DNA from: Hydnum rufescens UP504
Lineage: Eukaryota > Basidiomycota > Agaricomycetes > Cantharellales > Hydnaceae
NCBI GenBank assembly: GCA_014904985.1
Contig: MU128955.1
Span: forward strand, 1-64,000
Length of the DNA: 64,000 bases
Direction: 5' to 3'
This document shows positions 1-11,130 of this stretch, one piece after another. A program made the position numbers and the translations under genes. The notes under the pieces were generated by a model. The model had not been told where the DNA came from, searched no databases, and saw only the letters and a list, made by a program, of their open reading frames with translations. Every line of letters starts with the position of its first letter. Within the stretch, counting starts at the first letter, position 1.

Positions 1-742
1 GGAAGCAAATGGAATGATTGAGCAACATCACCGGTCTTGGATTGGGTCATTATTCATTGCTTGTAAAGGAAATCTGAGTCATTGGTCACATTACTTTTAT
101 GCTTGTATGTGGGCAGACCAGGTTACAACAAAGCGGACCACAGGCCACACCCCCTATTATTTATTATATGGCAAACACCACATTTTTTCCATTTGACATT
201 ACAGATGCATCCTGGTATACACTTGACTGGCACTCAATTAAAACAACTGAAGAATTACTTGCAATCCAGGCAATTCAATTAGCTCATAGAGATGACGATA
301 TCAAGGAAGCATCCGAGGCTCTATTACAATCCCAGATTAAAAGCGCCCAGAACTTTGCATTACGTAATGAACACATGCTTGTTGAAAGAAATTACCGGCC
401 CGGCACTCTTATATTAGTCTTTAACTCCACATTAGTCATGCAACAAGGCCAAAAGGGAGAAGTCTGGTGGATGGGTCCCTACTGTGTACAAAACAAAATG
501 ACCATGGGTCCTACAAGTTAAATGAATTGGATGGTACTCCTATGAATGCCGTATTTGCAGCTAACCGAATTAAGAAATACCATTCATGCGACCACATACC
601 AAAAATGGATATTACAAATCATCATGACAAAACAGGAAATGAACTATCAGCAGATGTATATGCAATCACAGCCACCATTCTAAATCAGGAATTAATTGAT
701 AACAATGCCAGGATATCACAGGATTTTGAGTACTGGGAATGA
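1..742 (+). pseudogene. Ty3/gypsy integrase C-terminal part, frameshifted
   Basis: Remnant of the pol polyprotein of a Ty3-type LTR retrotransposon; the window cuts its 5' side. The frame from 14 reads an integrase-core end (WADQVTTKRTTGHTPYYLLY, close to the usual Ty3 'WADR..R.STG.TPY.L.YG' block). The frame from 99 continues with the post-core linker to GPYCVQNK, and the frame from 467 gives the rest of a GPY/F-like C-terminal module, ending near AANRIKKYH before a stop at 742. Moving through two changes of frame makes this a dead copy. It is CpG-poorer than the host gene at 35.2 kb but not as depleted as the regions after 36.5 kb. The family assignment is by motif; the clade is not resolved. 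Confidence 0.72.
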
Positions 743-1416
743 CCCTGGGTGTCCTTTGGTCCGGAAAACCATTTATGGAATTATTTGTGGCCAACATGGC
801 AGGCTACTAATAGTTGGGAGTATTGGAGCAATAAACTTATTGAGTGGCATTGCTGGTTAATTGTCAGTGAAATCTCATCTTCAGATTCAGACATGTCATT
901 GGGTACATCATGAGGCATATGGGAAATTAAAAAAATCAAAAAAAAAAAAAACCTAGATCCTCATCCCCAAAGCCAAAGCCGTATAAAATGAGTCACCCTG
1001 AGTCATCAGAGCAAACCAAGATCAAATCAAGATTTGAGCTGAACCCCCAAATGTGTTGAATGAATCCAGAAAGTACCGAAAGACCATGATGTGAAAGTGT
1101 GGTTCCCAACACAAAAGAAAAACCCACACCCCACACATTCTGGTGACCACCCAACCACTCTCTCTGCTTGCTTTTCTGTTGGGGTCTCCTATCTAAAGGT
1201 TATATGATATGTCTTTATGATGGTCACAGTCAGAAAAAGACCAACAGCAACCCTGCTTCTCTTCTCTTTGATCTTTTTTTTTTTTTCGCTTCAAGCGATA
1301 ACCTCGGCTGCTGTGGTCTATGTCCCATGGAATGGTATGGGTTCCACCAGGATAAAAGAAAGGCAAAACGCTGACCTCGAGCAGCAGACAACCCTTTTCT
1401 CTCATCTGCTTTCAAC
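743..1416. other. Non-coding stretch, possible LTR of the upstream Ty3 remnant
   Basis: No supported gene. An A-rich run (about 928-951) is followed by a TATA-like TATAAAAT near 981-988 and a CT-rich stretch. This could be the 3' LTR of the upstream element, but no second copy is present to define its ends. The short ORFs at 1168-1441 look like leader sequence of the next ORF. Confidence 0.3.
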
Positions 1417-2523
1417 ATGCCCAGTCTCTCAATTCCCATGACTATTTCGACCTTTCTCACTCCACCACCTTCTCTGACCAAGCTCTCACTTAATGAATGG
1501 GTATCCGTTATGACGACCAAGACTCTTGACCCTTGCAAAAGGGATTCGTTCATGTATAAAGACAAACAGATGCCCTTTGGAGGAGCAATGTCACTGAAGT
1601 CCACTGCCCGAGAAAAACCCAATGACCACAAAGCCTCACCCGCATTCCTAGTGGACACACTCGAGTTATACGGTTCCTTCCCAGAGTATGGATCTCCTCA
1701 TGCTATCCCTTGACCACCTCCTTCTTCTCTGACCCCGGTTTTACATGCTCCCTCCTCTTTCTCCCTCGACCCTCCTGATTCTCGTAAAAATTACAAACCA
1801 CATAAGAAACCATCGAAAATCAAGCTCAGTTCCTATCATGCTTATCTGGCCCTGCGCCAAGCGATGGAGGCTTGCAAAGCCAACCACTGCAACCATGTCG
1901 AATCTATTTGCGTTAACTATTACGACAAGCGCAAATTGGACATCGAAGACATCATGAAAATTCTTTCCCTCCTCCATCGCACCCTCAGTTCCCACAAGTT
2001 CGAAATCATGGCCATGATCGACACTGTGGCTGCACTCACTTGCCAGACCCACTCTCTTGATGAACAATGTCGAAAATTAAAAGAGACAGAGTCTGAAACT
2101 GTTAAAAATCACAAGGACTCGGTTGACCTTTATGCTAAAGCAATGGCTGGTCAAGGGCAGTCACAGGTAGACAAGTTTTCCTGGATCTTTACACTCGCTG
2201 CAGACATCATGTCCCAGGAAGAAACCTCATCCAACCCCTTCTTTGCCTTTAAACTTCATCGATGATTCGTGCCCCATCTGCTGGGACTTGCCCAGGCTAT
2301 CGCCCAACCCCACTCTTCCATCTCTGCTTTTACGCCTGATTCCGAGTCGATCGCATGCTACTCACAAGTTGTCCAAGGCCTTCAACTCAAACTTTATGAT
2401 CACGAATGGTCAGAACTCAAGGACGATATTAACAAGTATGAATACACTGATCTCCCATGGTCCCAAACGGTCCAGGAACTTTGTGGTGACCCATCGTTGG
2501 AGCATGAGGATGATGGATGGTAA
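1417..2523 (+). pseudogene. Unknown protein ORF interrupted by two TGA codons
   Basis: One reading frame runs from the ATG at 1417 to a stop at 2521-2523, broken only by TGA at 1711-1713 and TGA at 2263-2265. Between the two stops it reads continuously (SFSLDPPDSRKNYKPHKKPS, then the ATG at 1864 in the same frame). The second stop lies in the context CGATGATTC. The product would be about 368 residues, Ser/Pro/Thr-rich at the start and helical and charged later. I see no catalytic motif and do not recognise the family. A gag-like or host-derived protein is possible. Because only two point stops break it, it is either a young pseudogene or a gene with short introns across those positions. Confidence 0.45.
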
Positions 2524-3329
2524 ACTCTCCATATCCCTCTTCTTGTAAATCTCCCCATCCCTCTTCCTTTCTTCCTCCATCTTTTTTCCACAGAGCTTGT
2601 TCTTGCATTCCCCCTCCAAATTCTTGAGTTGCTTTTCTTTTTTTACAAAGACCTATGATTTGAAAACTCTCATGTATGACTACATCTATCCTCAGTTGAA
2701 ATTACAGAAAATATTTTATAAAGAAAGGACTAGAAAAATGCAAAAGAAGGGCCAAAAGTCCGAGTTAAAAATTAGGAATCAGAGCTGAGTCCACATCTGG
2801 GGTAGCAAAAGGCAGATTATGAAGCTAAACAACAAACCCTATGATATTCTAATGATAACCCGAACGAGGAAGGGGTCAGCACTAAAATCAGGACCCCTAA
2901 ACAAAATGATGTCATGAGAGGCAACTCAAAATTTAAAACCTTCACCAACCAAGATATAAGAACTTCATGGGCTTTAGAAACTCTTGCACTAAGGGAGAAA
3001 CATTGCACAGTAAGAAATAAGACCCATAGGCTGAGTTCTAGTAGGGCAATTACCATGCCATTCCATGTTAAAAAGTGTTATTCTGCCAGAAAAATTAAAA
3101 GGAATATTTTCTAGGTTACGAATTTCGGTTTACAGAGTCATGACGACCTGCTGAATGCACAAGCGAAGGTTTTGCTCTCATGGTTCATTGGCGCTTAGAC
3201 GAGTGCTTCCGCTTAAGTAAATGTACCATGTAATCTGGAAATTGCCTTGCCATGAAGAAACAACACGATTCTGTTCCACAACTAAGCAATGACTTTGTCG
3301 CTTTCTGCGACTTTGTCATTGTGCAAGCA
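2524..3329. other. No gene recognised
   Basis: A CT-rich stretch near 2540-2640 and then A/T-rich sequence. The ORFs here are short and without motifs. Confidence 0.5.
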
Positions 3330-4020
3330 AGCTCCTTCTCTCAGGTTCCTATGCACCCTCTTGAGTCCCCACACTATTTCTTGAGTCCTATACTATTTCT
3401 CGAGTCCCCGTGCTATTTCTCAAGTCCCTGTGCTATTTCTCGAGTTCCTACGCACCCTCTCGAGTCCCCACACTATTTCTCGAGTCCCTGCACTATCCCT
3501 TGATTCCCAAGCCTTTTTCTCGAGTCCCACACAATCTTTCAGGTTCCTATGCACCTTTTCAAATCCCCACACCTTTCTCTCGAATCCCCACACTATCTCT
3601 CGAGTTCTTGCACAATTTCTCGGGTTCCTACACACCCTCTCGAATCCCCATGCTATCTCTCAGGTTCCTACACACCCTCTCAAATCCCCATGCTATCTCT
3701 CAGGTTCCTATGCACCCTCAGGTTCCCATGCCCTTTCTCAGGTTCCAACGCACCTTTTCAAGTCCCTGCACTATCTCTCGGGTTCCTACGCACCCTCTCA
3801 AATCCCCATGCCTTTTCTCGAGTCCCCATGCCTTCTTCTCGACTCCTGCGACTTCATTCAAGCTCTTCTCAACTCCCGTGACTTTATTCAAGCTCTTCTT
3901 GACTCTTGCAACTCCATTCAAGCCTCTCTCAAATTCCCGCAACTTTACTCAAGTCCTCCTTGATTCCAGCAACTTTATTGAGTCTCCCTCTATTTCTCGA
4001 CTTCCCTCAGGTCTATCACC
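3330..4020 (+). repeat. CTCGAGTCCC-type minisatellite
   Basis: Degenerate tandem repeat of blocks such as CTCGAGTCCCCACACTATTT and CTCAGGTTCCTATGCACC, with combined periods of roughly 30-40 bp. Because stops are rare in the motif, overlapping frames stay open for 110-217 codons (for example 3410-4063 and 3430-3963) and would encode Ser/Pro/Leu-rich repeats. The periodicity explains the open frames better than coding does: all frames are open together and no start context or domain is seen. Confidence 0.8.
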
Positions 4021-4282
4021 CTCCCCTTCTGTCTCCCCTTACCACCTTCTGTCAAACAGTTAAAAAGTCGAATTACAACTGTTCATACATGACTTAGGAA
4101 AAATAAAGTACCTTTAAAAAAAAAAAATTTTTTCTTTTGATGAAAAGCTGACAAGCAAAATCAAAGTACAAAATCAAAGTACCACCCTAGAATCCCTAAA
4201 ACCGTATCCTAGAATCCCTAAATAAGGAAACCTTTAAAAAAATCAGTCAAATTAAGAACTCAGAGAGGTATACAAAACAGAG
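4021..4282. other. AT-rich spacer
   Basis: Contains an A/T run near 4117-4140 and a short direct repeat: a block beginning TAGAATCCCTAAA is repeated near 4190 and 4212. No gene. Confidence 0.4.
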
Positions 4283-4461
4283 GAAAATGGCCATGGCCAG
4301 ACATACCTTGAATCCTGCACTACTTGTAAGCCAAGAATGAATATTGATGAGCAGGTTCTAAAAATCCTTCCCAAATTAGGCAAATGTCCAATGAATTTAA
4401 TTTGCTTGAAGTTCCCCATGCAGTTTGCATTGACGTGGGCATGTATACAACCAATTGAAAT

Positions 4462-4877
4462 TTGCCCTTCCTTTCTATTCGACTAGGTGATTTTGGTGCA
4501 GTTTACCCAGACAAAAACGATCCCACGGTTTATTTCTTTGCCCGAATTGATGGAATTCATTATCGCAACATGCATGCAGATGGCCCTATGTTTTTGGCTG
4601 AGATTGTTCTGGGTCTTACTGTGTTTGGAGGGATCAATCCAACTCAATGTACCCACCCCTTCTTTTCATGTGACTTTTCACCCCCTCCCAGTTAAAAGAA
4701 TATCATGTGTTTCTGACCCTGAAAGCCAAGTCAAATCTGGGAATTGAAAAATTGAATCACTGCAAATTAATTGCAAATGCCTTGTGATCAAATGCACAAA
4801 TGCACCCTGGAATTAAAACTACAAGTGATCGCCAAGGCTCAGGTGTCTAATTAAGTCCCCATTCCAAGAAATTAAAT
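4462..4877 (+). pseudogene. Block A of duplicated unit: unknown protein with probable intron
   Basis: The frame reads GDFGAVYPDKNDPTVYFFAR, then IDGIHYRNMHADGPMFLAEI and LGLTVFGGINPTQC. A probable intron follows: donor GTACCC near 4649 and acceptor CCTCCCAG near 4690. It then reads LKEYHVFLTLKAKSN and on, with a TGA soon after. Copy 2 has the same protein (minus strand, 18504-18740). Conservation between copies at the protein level suggests former coding function. The family is not recognised. Confidence 0.45.
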
Positions 4878-4952
4878 GCCAACTTCCAGAAAGCGATTTA
4901 AGGAACACTGAATTATGTAGAATTCCCCAAGATTGTTCTATTATCACTCATC

Positions 4953-5429
4953 ATGTCTGCAATTAAATTCTCATATCCCGAAGGACATTACCTGTGCTAT
5001 GAATATCCTGATGATGTATTCGATCTGTCCCATCAATTCATCAAGCAAAAGGGGTTTGGCAAAGTCGTTTTCTGCCTTGGAGTGGAGGACACGAGTGGAT
5101 TGATGGTGGCATATATTCCCAGAGGTGTCCCATTCATTTTCCAGGCCTATATTGAATCCATGGATGAATACAACTTCACCTTTGTTACAATCCTACTTCC
5201 CATTGGTTACGAACACATCAATTGTTCATTTGGGAACATTCTCCTATCATCAATCTTGGAGCCCAAGGATTTCCATTCCCACCCATCTCTCCCTTCATGT
5301 CTCTCATTTATTCCATCACAAACCCACTCCACTGGAGATCCGTCAGACATTCTATCTGTAATTTCCTTCGTCATCTCTGATTTAAAAAGATCTGGACTTC
5401 AGACAGCTGTTCTTTCTTTTCAAATGTGA
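4953..5429 (+). CDS. Block B of duplicated unit: unknown 158-aa ORF
   Basis: ATG at 4953, with no stop for 158 codons. It starts MSAIKFSYPEGHYLCYEYPD and contains GVEDTSGLMVAYIPRGVPFI. Copy 2 encodes the matching start (MSAIKFSYPEG) from 18323 on the minus strand but is broken by stops, so only copy 1 is open. The mixed polar/hydrophobic composition resembles a globular beta-rich protein. No known motif is visible. The last part (from about HSHPSLPSC) may be out of the original frame. Function unknown; the ORF is probably part of a larger spliced gene. Confidence 0.45.
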   Translation: MSAIKFSYPEGHYLCYEYPDDVFDLSHQFIKQKGFGKVVFCLGVEDTSGLMVAYIPRGVPFIFQAYIESMDEYNFTFVTILLPIGYEHINCSFGNILLSSILEPKDFHSHPSLPSCLSFIPSQTHSTGDPSDILSVISFVISDLKRSGLQTAVLSFQM

Positions 5430-5707
5430 TTCATATGCTAAAAATGGAATAGAAGCAAAGGATTGGATTTGAATTTAAAGATGATTCACAAGGGAATGAC
5501 AGCTGTCAGAAGTAAAACAAATAAGGAAATCATGTCAAACTCAGGATGAGGATAAAAGGGCAGTGAAAGTCGTTCCAGAACCCCATTCTCCTCCTCTCAT
5601 CCCTCTTAGTTTGTTTGAGTTCCTTCTCTCCTCTTTCTTTCTCTTTTCTCATCTTTTCTCTTCTCATCTCTCTCTCAGATCCTATCATCATTTTTCTTTC
5701 ATTTCCA

Positions 5708-6094
5708 ATGGACCCCACTATCATCCCAGCTGTGGAAAAATGCACAGAAGGTATGATTAGTCCTTCAAATTTCCCAAGGTCTTTAAATGATATATCAAAA
5801 GAAGAATTAGGAACCAAGAAGTTCATTGAGTTATACCTTCTGGTAGAGGATGACAAATCATTTTATCTTTCGTTCCAGGCTGGAAAACCAGGATGGTTTT
5901 GTCCAGATCTGCTTGCCAAGGAGAGGAAGTTTACTAGGGCGTTTCTAAACTGGATGATGGTTAAATCTGTGGTATTTTAGAGTCCTGACTTTAAAGTTGA
6001 AGTCAGATTAGGGATTGCAGTCCAGAACGCCCCTGAAAGGGAAGCTTGTATCCATCCCCTTTTTACCCATAATCCCTTTGATGCATGTATTTGA
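5708..6094 (+). pseudogene. Block C of duplicated unit: unknown protein with one stop
   Basis: ATG at 5708 (MDPTIIPAVEKCTEGM). The frame runs through KKFIELYLLVEDDKSFYLSF and GKPGWFCPDLLAKERKFTRA to a TAG at 5978-5980. The same frame then continues (SPDFKVEVRLGIAVQNAPER, then EACIHPLFTHNPFDA) to about 6093. In copy 2 the stop position is sense (VVPESPNFKV), so the stop here is a lesion. The family is not recognised. The two copies agree well enough to say that this was a real protein. Confidence 0.5.
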
Positions 6095-6262
6095 ATTGCA
6101 TCTTTCTCCTGCTCCCCCCCTCCTCATTTTCTAAGAAGAATTACAAAAAGAACAAATGATTTTCAGGGCGAGTTTGATGCAAAAAGAAAGAGTCATGAGG
6201 CCATCAAGAAATGATTATAAAGGGCCTATCAAATACAGACCTTGTTAGCATTAGCCCCAGCC

Positions 6263-6463
6263 ATGCCTATCCAGCATCTTTCACTTGTCTATTGCCATTT
6301 CAATCACATCGACGACGATCCTTTCATTGGCATCCATTCCTCCACTCCCATTTGCTATTCTCCTACACCTGAAAATTTGTTTGAAAGGATCATTCTATCA
6401 AAAAGTATCAAGTGGATGAGATACATTATCTGGGTACGAGATCACTATGCCCCCTACCAATGA
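6263..6463 (+). CDS. Block D of duplicated unit: short unknown ORF
   Basis: Starts MPIQHLSLVYCHFNHIDDDP and includes GIHSSTPICYSPTPENLFER. Copy 2 has MPIQQISLVYHHFNHIDDDP and continues about 20 codons further. It may be a terminal exon of the same gene as blocks A-C. Function unknown. Confidence 0.4.
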   Translation: MPIQHLSLVYCHFNHIDDDPFIGIHSSTPICYSPTPENLFERIILSKSIKWMRYIIWVRDHYAPYQ

Positions 6464-6523
6464 AAGGACCTCAAAGTTGTCCTGGTAGTTGCCTTACAAA
6501 TTCCAACTGGTGACAAGATACCT

Positions 6524-7639
6524 CCTCGAGTATTCCCAACTTCAGTTCTCAATCTGGAAGTAATAGATGCTGTCCAGGGTGAGAGGTTTTCTCCATGTGA
6601 CAAAGACCATTTAATTGAACAAGAGCAGACATTTACCCAACAATCAGTCAAATCTATCAAGCGTGACATTTTACATTGGACAAGGCATCACAGTGGATGG
6701 AAGGATGGACTTGGTGGTTTCAAGAGTGGAAAAGTAGGAGGAATGAAGATGAAGTCTTTACTGAATATGGGTGGCAGAAGTAGGAATTCACAGTGCATTG
6801 CAAGGGACTGCAATCTAAAGTGTTCACCATCTGTGGGAGGAATAACTGTCTAGTATTTGAAAATGTGAGTTTGGATGTGCTCTGACCTTAGACCTCAATC
6901 AATGATCTGTTGGAGTGTTTAGGACAACCTTATCTTGCTACAGCCCAAAGATATCAAGGAAACTCAGTTGAAATAACTCCATTCAATGAACAAAATAAAA
7001 AGTTTTCTACATGTCAAAAAATATGCTTATGTAACCAAGATTTGCAATCAAAAACCCGGACTCAAAAGTATGACAAAGCTATTTGTATGACTAAGCAAAA
7101 GATATGACTCAGCCTGATTTAGTCATCCAAATGTCCCACAACTGCATCATTCCAAACATCACACAGACTTTGGTGCAGAAAAGTACACAGACATCCAAAA
7201 ATACATATAAGGAATCGAAATTTGTAGTTTTAGGTAGCTTTTAGATAAGACTCCCCTCGAAATAAAGTAGTTACAGACAAGAAATTCAAGTGGCCAAGTA
7301 ACTGAAAGGCATACTCAGAGCAACAACGAGAAGTTGTAGACAGTTGTAGGACCCTCAGTGTAGGTGTGCTAGACATCTAAGCCCTGAATCATACGATAAT
7401 AGGTTCAAGCCCATAAAAAGTTTAAAATCAGAAATAGCTTCTAAGTTTCAATTCGACAATCGTGATACAAGTAGTCCAGCTAGAGTCAGAAACATTACAT
7501 CATATCAGAGTCATCCATACCATTTCTATACCTAGTAAGCCAATCAACCCATTGAGACTAACCTGAGCCCCTCCCATACCTTTTCATTCCCAATCCCTAT
7601 AACCTTAGCCAACATCTGGTGCTGTTAGTAATTTCTGCA
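6524..7639. other. No gene recognised
   Basis: Continuation of copy 1 to about 6850, then A/T-rich sequence with only short ORFs. Confidence 0.4.
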
Positions 7640-8195
7640 GAGTGATAAAGCATCTTCTACACCGCTCGTTTTGTCCTTGGTACTGTTTGATGTGCAGCTT
7701 TCAGGGAGTGGTACTTGAAAACAAATCTGATAAGAATTGGCTTTGAAAATCAAGAAATACTCCTTCAGAGAAAGATATTGGTACAGGGACTGCATTTTTG
7801 GTCCGTTCGTTTCGTGTTTGGTACCGTTCGATAGGTACGATTCGTATCTGTCTGGGCGTGGTTGTTGCAAGTCAATCCGATCAAAACTGATGGAGAAATT
7901 CTAAACATACTCCTTTAGAGTGACATAATCCCTTTCTGGATCATGTGATGGGTCCATGGGTCCAGAACGAAGGCCAGGCACAGTCCACATCATTACATAA
8001 TCACAATTCTTTGCCCTTAAGGCAAAGGAATGACATGGAATGGTGGGTTTCAGACATGTAGAATTTAGATTGTTTCTCCAATGAATGAAGGGTGTGAAAA
8101 TTAAGGACTGGATGGACAATCAATTTGTTTGTTTGGTTGGAAAATCGGCCTTGGATGGGGTTTCTATGGTGTAGGGATTTATCCCTCCAACAGTG
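7640..8195 (-). repeat. Copy of the long LTR-like repeat family (truncated)
   Basis: Matches the right half of the insert at 25593-26929: shared blocks around GATCAAAACTGATGGAG, TTACATAATCACAATT and the terminal stretch GGATGGGGTTT...CCCTCCAACA. On the minus strand it begins TGTTGGAGGGATAAATCCC, the same 5' end as the other copy. The left boundary is unclear. It keeps several CpG sites that are TpG/CpA in the 26-kb copy. Confidence 0.6.
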
Positions 8196-8384
8196 TGTAG
8201 GGCATTGGAAAGCCAGAGGTTAGCTGCTAAATTTTACCCTTCCAAGCCCTCTGCCCATGCTCAGCAATACAATGAAAGTCTCTACTGCCTGTGGAGCCCT
8301 GAAGTTTCAGAGAGGGTGCTCAAGGTGATATCCTCATGAATCCACCAAAGGCTGGAGCTCTGCCCACTCCCACAGCCTATCTGG

Positions 8385-8870
8385 GTGAAGGGCAGCCCCT
8401 CACAACCCCCTGACATGAACTTCAAATCTGCTGACTTGAGCAAGCTCTTCCACCCAGATGGTCCTCCACAAGTTCAAGGGTTTTCTCAAAGTCTCATGTC
8501 CCACTATCTTCTTACTTCCCAGGAGATCTTAATGCTCCTTGCCAAACAAATTGAGTATCTACATTTGCTCACAGCATGTAATGCTAGAGAATTGCTCGAA
8601 GCCACACAAAAATTGGATTCCTTAATGTGGAAGCACCTATCCTATCAGGACCCCATCAAGTTTAACATCCAAATACCTTTTGGGGGTCCCCACCGAATCA
8701 TGCTTGAGTGGCTTGCCCAGGCTACCCCTGGAATTGATCCCACCTCCCTCACTGCTCATGGCACATATGCAGGCAAGCAATTTTGCTGGAACAGATGGTA
8801 CAAACATTATGAAATCATGTTTGATGACTTGGACCTTGAGGATATGGGTATTCTCCCATTAGAATCCTGA
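8385..8870 (+). CDS. Unknown 161-aa ORF, probably from an LTR element
   Basis: ATG at 8385. The product includes NFKSADLSKLFHPDGPPQV, helical stretches (LLAKQIEYLHLLTACNAREL) and ends FDDLDLEDMGILPLES. It stops directly before a G-run (GGGGGG near 8880), which looks like a polypurine tract, followed by TGTAATATGGAG, a possible LTR start. The ORF would then be the last ORF of a retrotransposon. No nucleocapsid knuckle, protease or polymerase motif is present, so the role is unknown. Confidence 0.4.
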   Translation: MKGSPSQPPDMNFKSADLSKLFHPDGPPQVQGFSQSLMSHYLLTSQEILMLLAKQIEYLHLLTACNARELLEATQKLDSLMWKHLSYQDPIKFNIQIPFGGPHRIMLEWLAQATPGIDPTSLTAHGTYAGKQFCWNRWYKHYEIMFDDLDLEDMGILPLES

Positions 8871-9240
8871 TGCCACACTGGGGGGCAATGTAATATGGAG
8901 CCTTAATTCTTAAAGTATATACTTGTAATGTCCCATTTGTACCTTACATAATAGTGTGGCCATGAGGATTCTAAGTCCCAGAAGTGCTGGAATCAAAGTA
9001 CTCTTTTGCCCAGACCTTGTAGCTCCCACATGAACTGTGAAACCAATGAATCAATGCTGCAACTATGTGACCAAGTCACATAACAACTCAGCCACATCAA
9101 GACCTGCAATCCATCACCATAGAGCATGGGGCAGAGACAGATAAGGGGAGTTGTGTATGAGTGTGACTCAGCAAGTAAGTACATTCTTCTAGAGTACTCG
9201 CTGACTACTCCTTCACCCCCATAGATAGTAGCTGAGCCCT
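8871..9240 (+). repeat. Possible LTR
   Basis: Follows a G-rich tract and starts with TGTAATATGG. No second complete copy in the window sets its end. Parts of 9190-9330 resemble 16215-16430. Confidence 0.3.
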
Positions 9241-9434
9241 TTGGCCAGCTACTACCATCCTCCCTTGCCCATTCCACCCTTCCTCTTGCTTCTCCCCCAT
9301 CTGAAGCAAAGCCAGTGCTTAGAGTGGTTGGATTACTTTCCTCTGTCTGTTCATAGGTCACTCAAATCTGCCTTGTCTAACAATGACAAATACTGTGGTC
9401 CCTTGAAGTTGAGGACCACATTATTACAGGAAGA

Positions 9435-10080
9435 TTGTGTCTTCATAGTCTTCCTCCATCCCAAAAGAGTATCTCTCCAACAGAATCTATATCCACCCAC
9501 CTTGCCATTGAGCAGCATAAGAAAACCTTTAAGAAGTGCCCCTTTGAAGAAATGGTGCCCAAACAGTACCATGACTTCCAAGATGTCTTTGCCAAGGAAT
9601 CCTTTGATCACCTTCCCCCACATCATCCCTGGGACCATGCTATTGAGCTAAAAGAGGACAGTGAGCCTACTGGGGGTGAAGTTATACCCCTTATTGCCCA
9701 ATGAGCAGCAAGAGATGGATGGCTTCTTGAAAGAGCACCTTGAGACTGGATGAATCTGCCCATCCAAGTTACTCATAGCTGCCCCTGCCTTCTTTGTTAA
9801 GAAGAAGGATGGAGGTCTGTGCTTTGTCCAGGATTATTGGAAGCTCAATGCTGCTACAGTGAAAAATGCATATCCTCTCCCCCTGGTGACAGACATCCTA
9901 AATCAAGTCACTCAGGCCAAGTTCTTCACTAAGTTGGATGTGTGATGGGGCTACAAAAATATTTGGATGCACAAGGGAGATGAATGGAAGGCAGCATTCT
10001 GCACCAACTGAGGACTCTTCAAACCACTTGTTATGTTCTTTGGGCTGACCAACAGTCCTGCCACCTTTCAGCAGAAACCA
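9435..10080 (+). pseudogene. Ty3/gypsy reverse transcriptase N-terminal part, three TGA stops
   Basis: Reads the typical Ty3 entry to the polymerase: VPKQYHDFQDVFAKESFDHL, PPHHPWDHAIELKE, then after a frame change PLLPNEQQEMDGFLKEHLET, FFVKKKDGGLCFVQDYWKLN and NAYPLPLVTDILNQV. The first catalytic Asp region appears as KFFTKLDV(stop)WGYKN. It then reads GDEWKAAFCTN(stop)GLFKP and VMFFGLTNSPATFQ. The family normally has Arg at the positions now TGA (9751-9753, 9943-9945, 10009-10011). The YxDD motif is not reached; homology is lost about 10080. A truncated dead copy. Confidence 0.85.
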
Positions 10081-10872
10081 CAAGTTGAGGAGAAGCAAGG
10101 GCAAGGACACTTGAGTGAGGCCTGAAGTCATGAAACCCATCCAATACCCCTGAAAATATTGGAAGAGATCCCTAACTGAGGGATTTCTCTCAAGCCCAGT
10201 AGCCCCATAATACAATGTTTCCATCAAACAGGGTGTGAATGACAAGGCAGATGAATGCCTTAAAGCCCCAACACTAGAAATGCTCCTGAGCCTTGAGTTA
10301 TTATCAGATTGTCCTAAATATACCAGTGTTGGAATTCCACAATAAAGGCCTTTCTTTCAAGCCTATATATGAGGGGAAGCATGTAGATTCCATGATGAAG
10401 TGGGGGTAGGAATGAAATATCAGCCCCCAGGTGCTTTGGGGACTCCTGAAGATGCAATTTGTCATGGATTGGCTCTAAAGTGGTACTGTTGGAAGGCCCT
10501 AAATTATGGATTTCTATAAAGCACAATATCACATGTTTTGGTGGGGATTTGGTGATGAACAGGCAGGACGAGTACAGAAGTGTATGAGGAGATCACCACT
10601 CATCTCACTTCTGAGCATGCAATTCACCTCCAATAGTCTCAAAAATGGCACTGATGGAAATATGTGATTTACAGCTCCATGTTAAGCCTATTATAAAGAC
10701 AATTGGAAATGAGCTCATGGAGATATGGGGGGAAAGGTGGGAAACAGGGCCATAGGAAAGACAAAGCCACTGTGCCCCCAATACCCCACCAAAATGCATG
10801 ATATAGGGCTTGTTTGAAAGGGTTAATTCAGGGATTTCTATTGGGCATATGAGCACAATGAATATGACAATT
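10081..10872. other. No gene recognised
   Basis: Low-CpG sequence with short ORFs on both strands and no motif. Confidence 0.4.
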
Positions 10873-11130
10873 GTGCTACTCCCTGAAACCACACAGAGGT
10901 GATAATAGGGACATGGCAACAATTAAGGATCCTGGTATGCCACCCTCCAGAAAGCTCACAGAGGGGGTTTCTGGGTGTTGCAGTGGTTCATCCCCTGTCT
11001 TGTGCTACTCCCTGAAACCACACAGAGGTAGAAACAGGGGAATGGCAACAACTAAGGACTCTAGTATGCCACCCTCCAGAAACCTCACAGAGGCAGTTTC
11101 TGGGTGTTGCAGTGGTCCATCTCCCCCCCC
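10873..11130 (+). repeat. Two tandem units of 129 bp
   Basis: The block starting GTGCTACTCCCTGAAACCAC at 10873 is repeated at 11002 with few differences, ending near TTTCTGGGTGTTGCAGTGGT in both. An ORF (10871-11212) runs through both, but the repetition is the simpler explanation. Confidence 0.8.

Larger units (their letters stand above)
4283..6523 (+). repeat. Four-ORF block, copy 1 of an inverted dispersed duplication
   Basis: About 2.24 kb that aligns base by base, with scattered substitutions and indels, to the minus strand of 16724-18975. The shared part begins near GACATACCTTGAAT and ends near CAAATTCCAACTGG. Four ORF blocks in the same order are recognisable in both. The copy continues to about 6850 with sequence not seen in copy 2. 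I could not define terminal repeats or target duplications. Confidence 0.85.
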
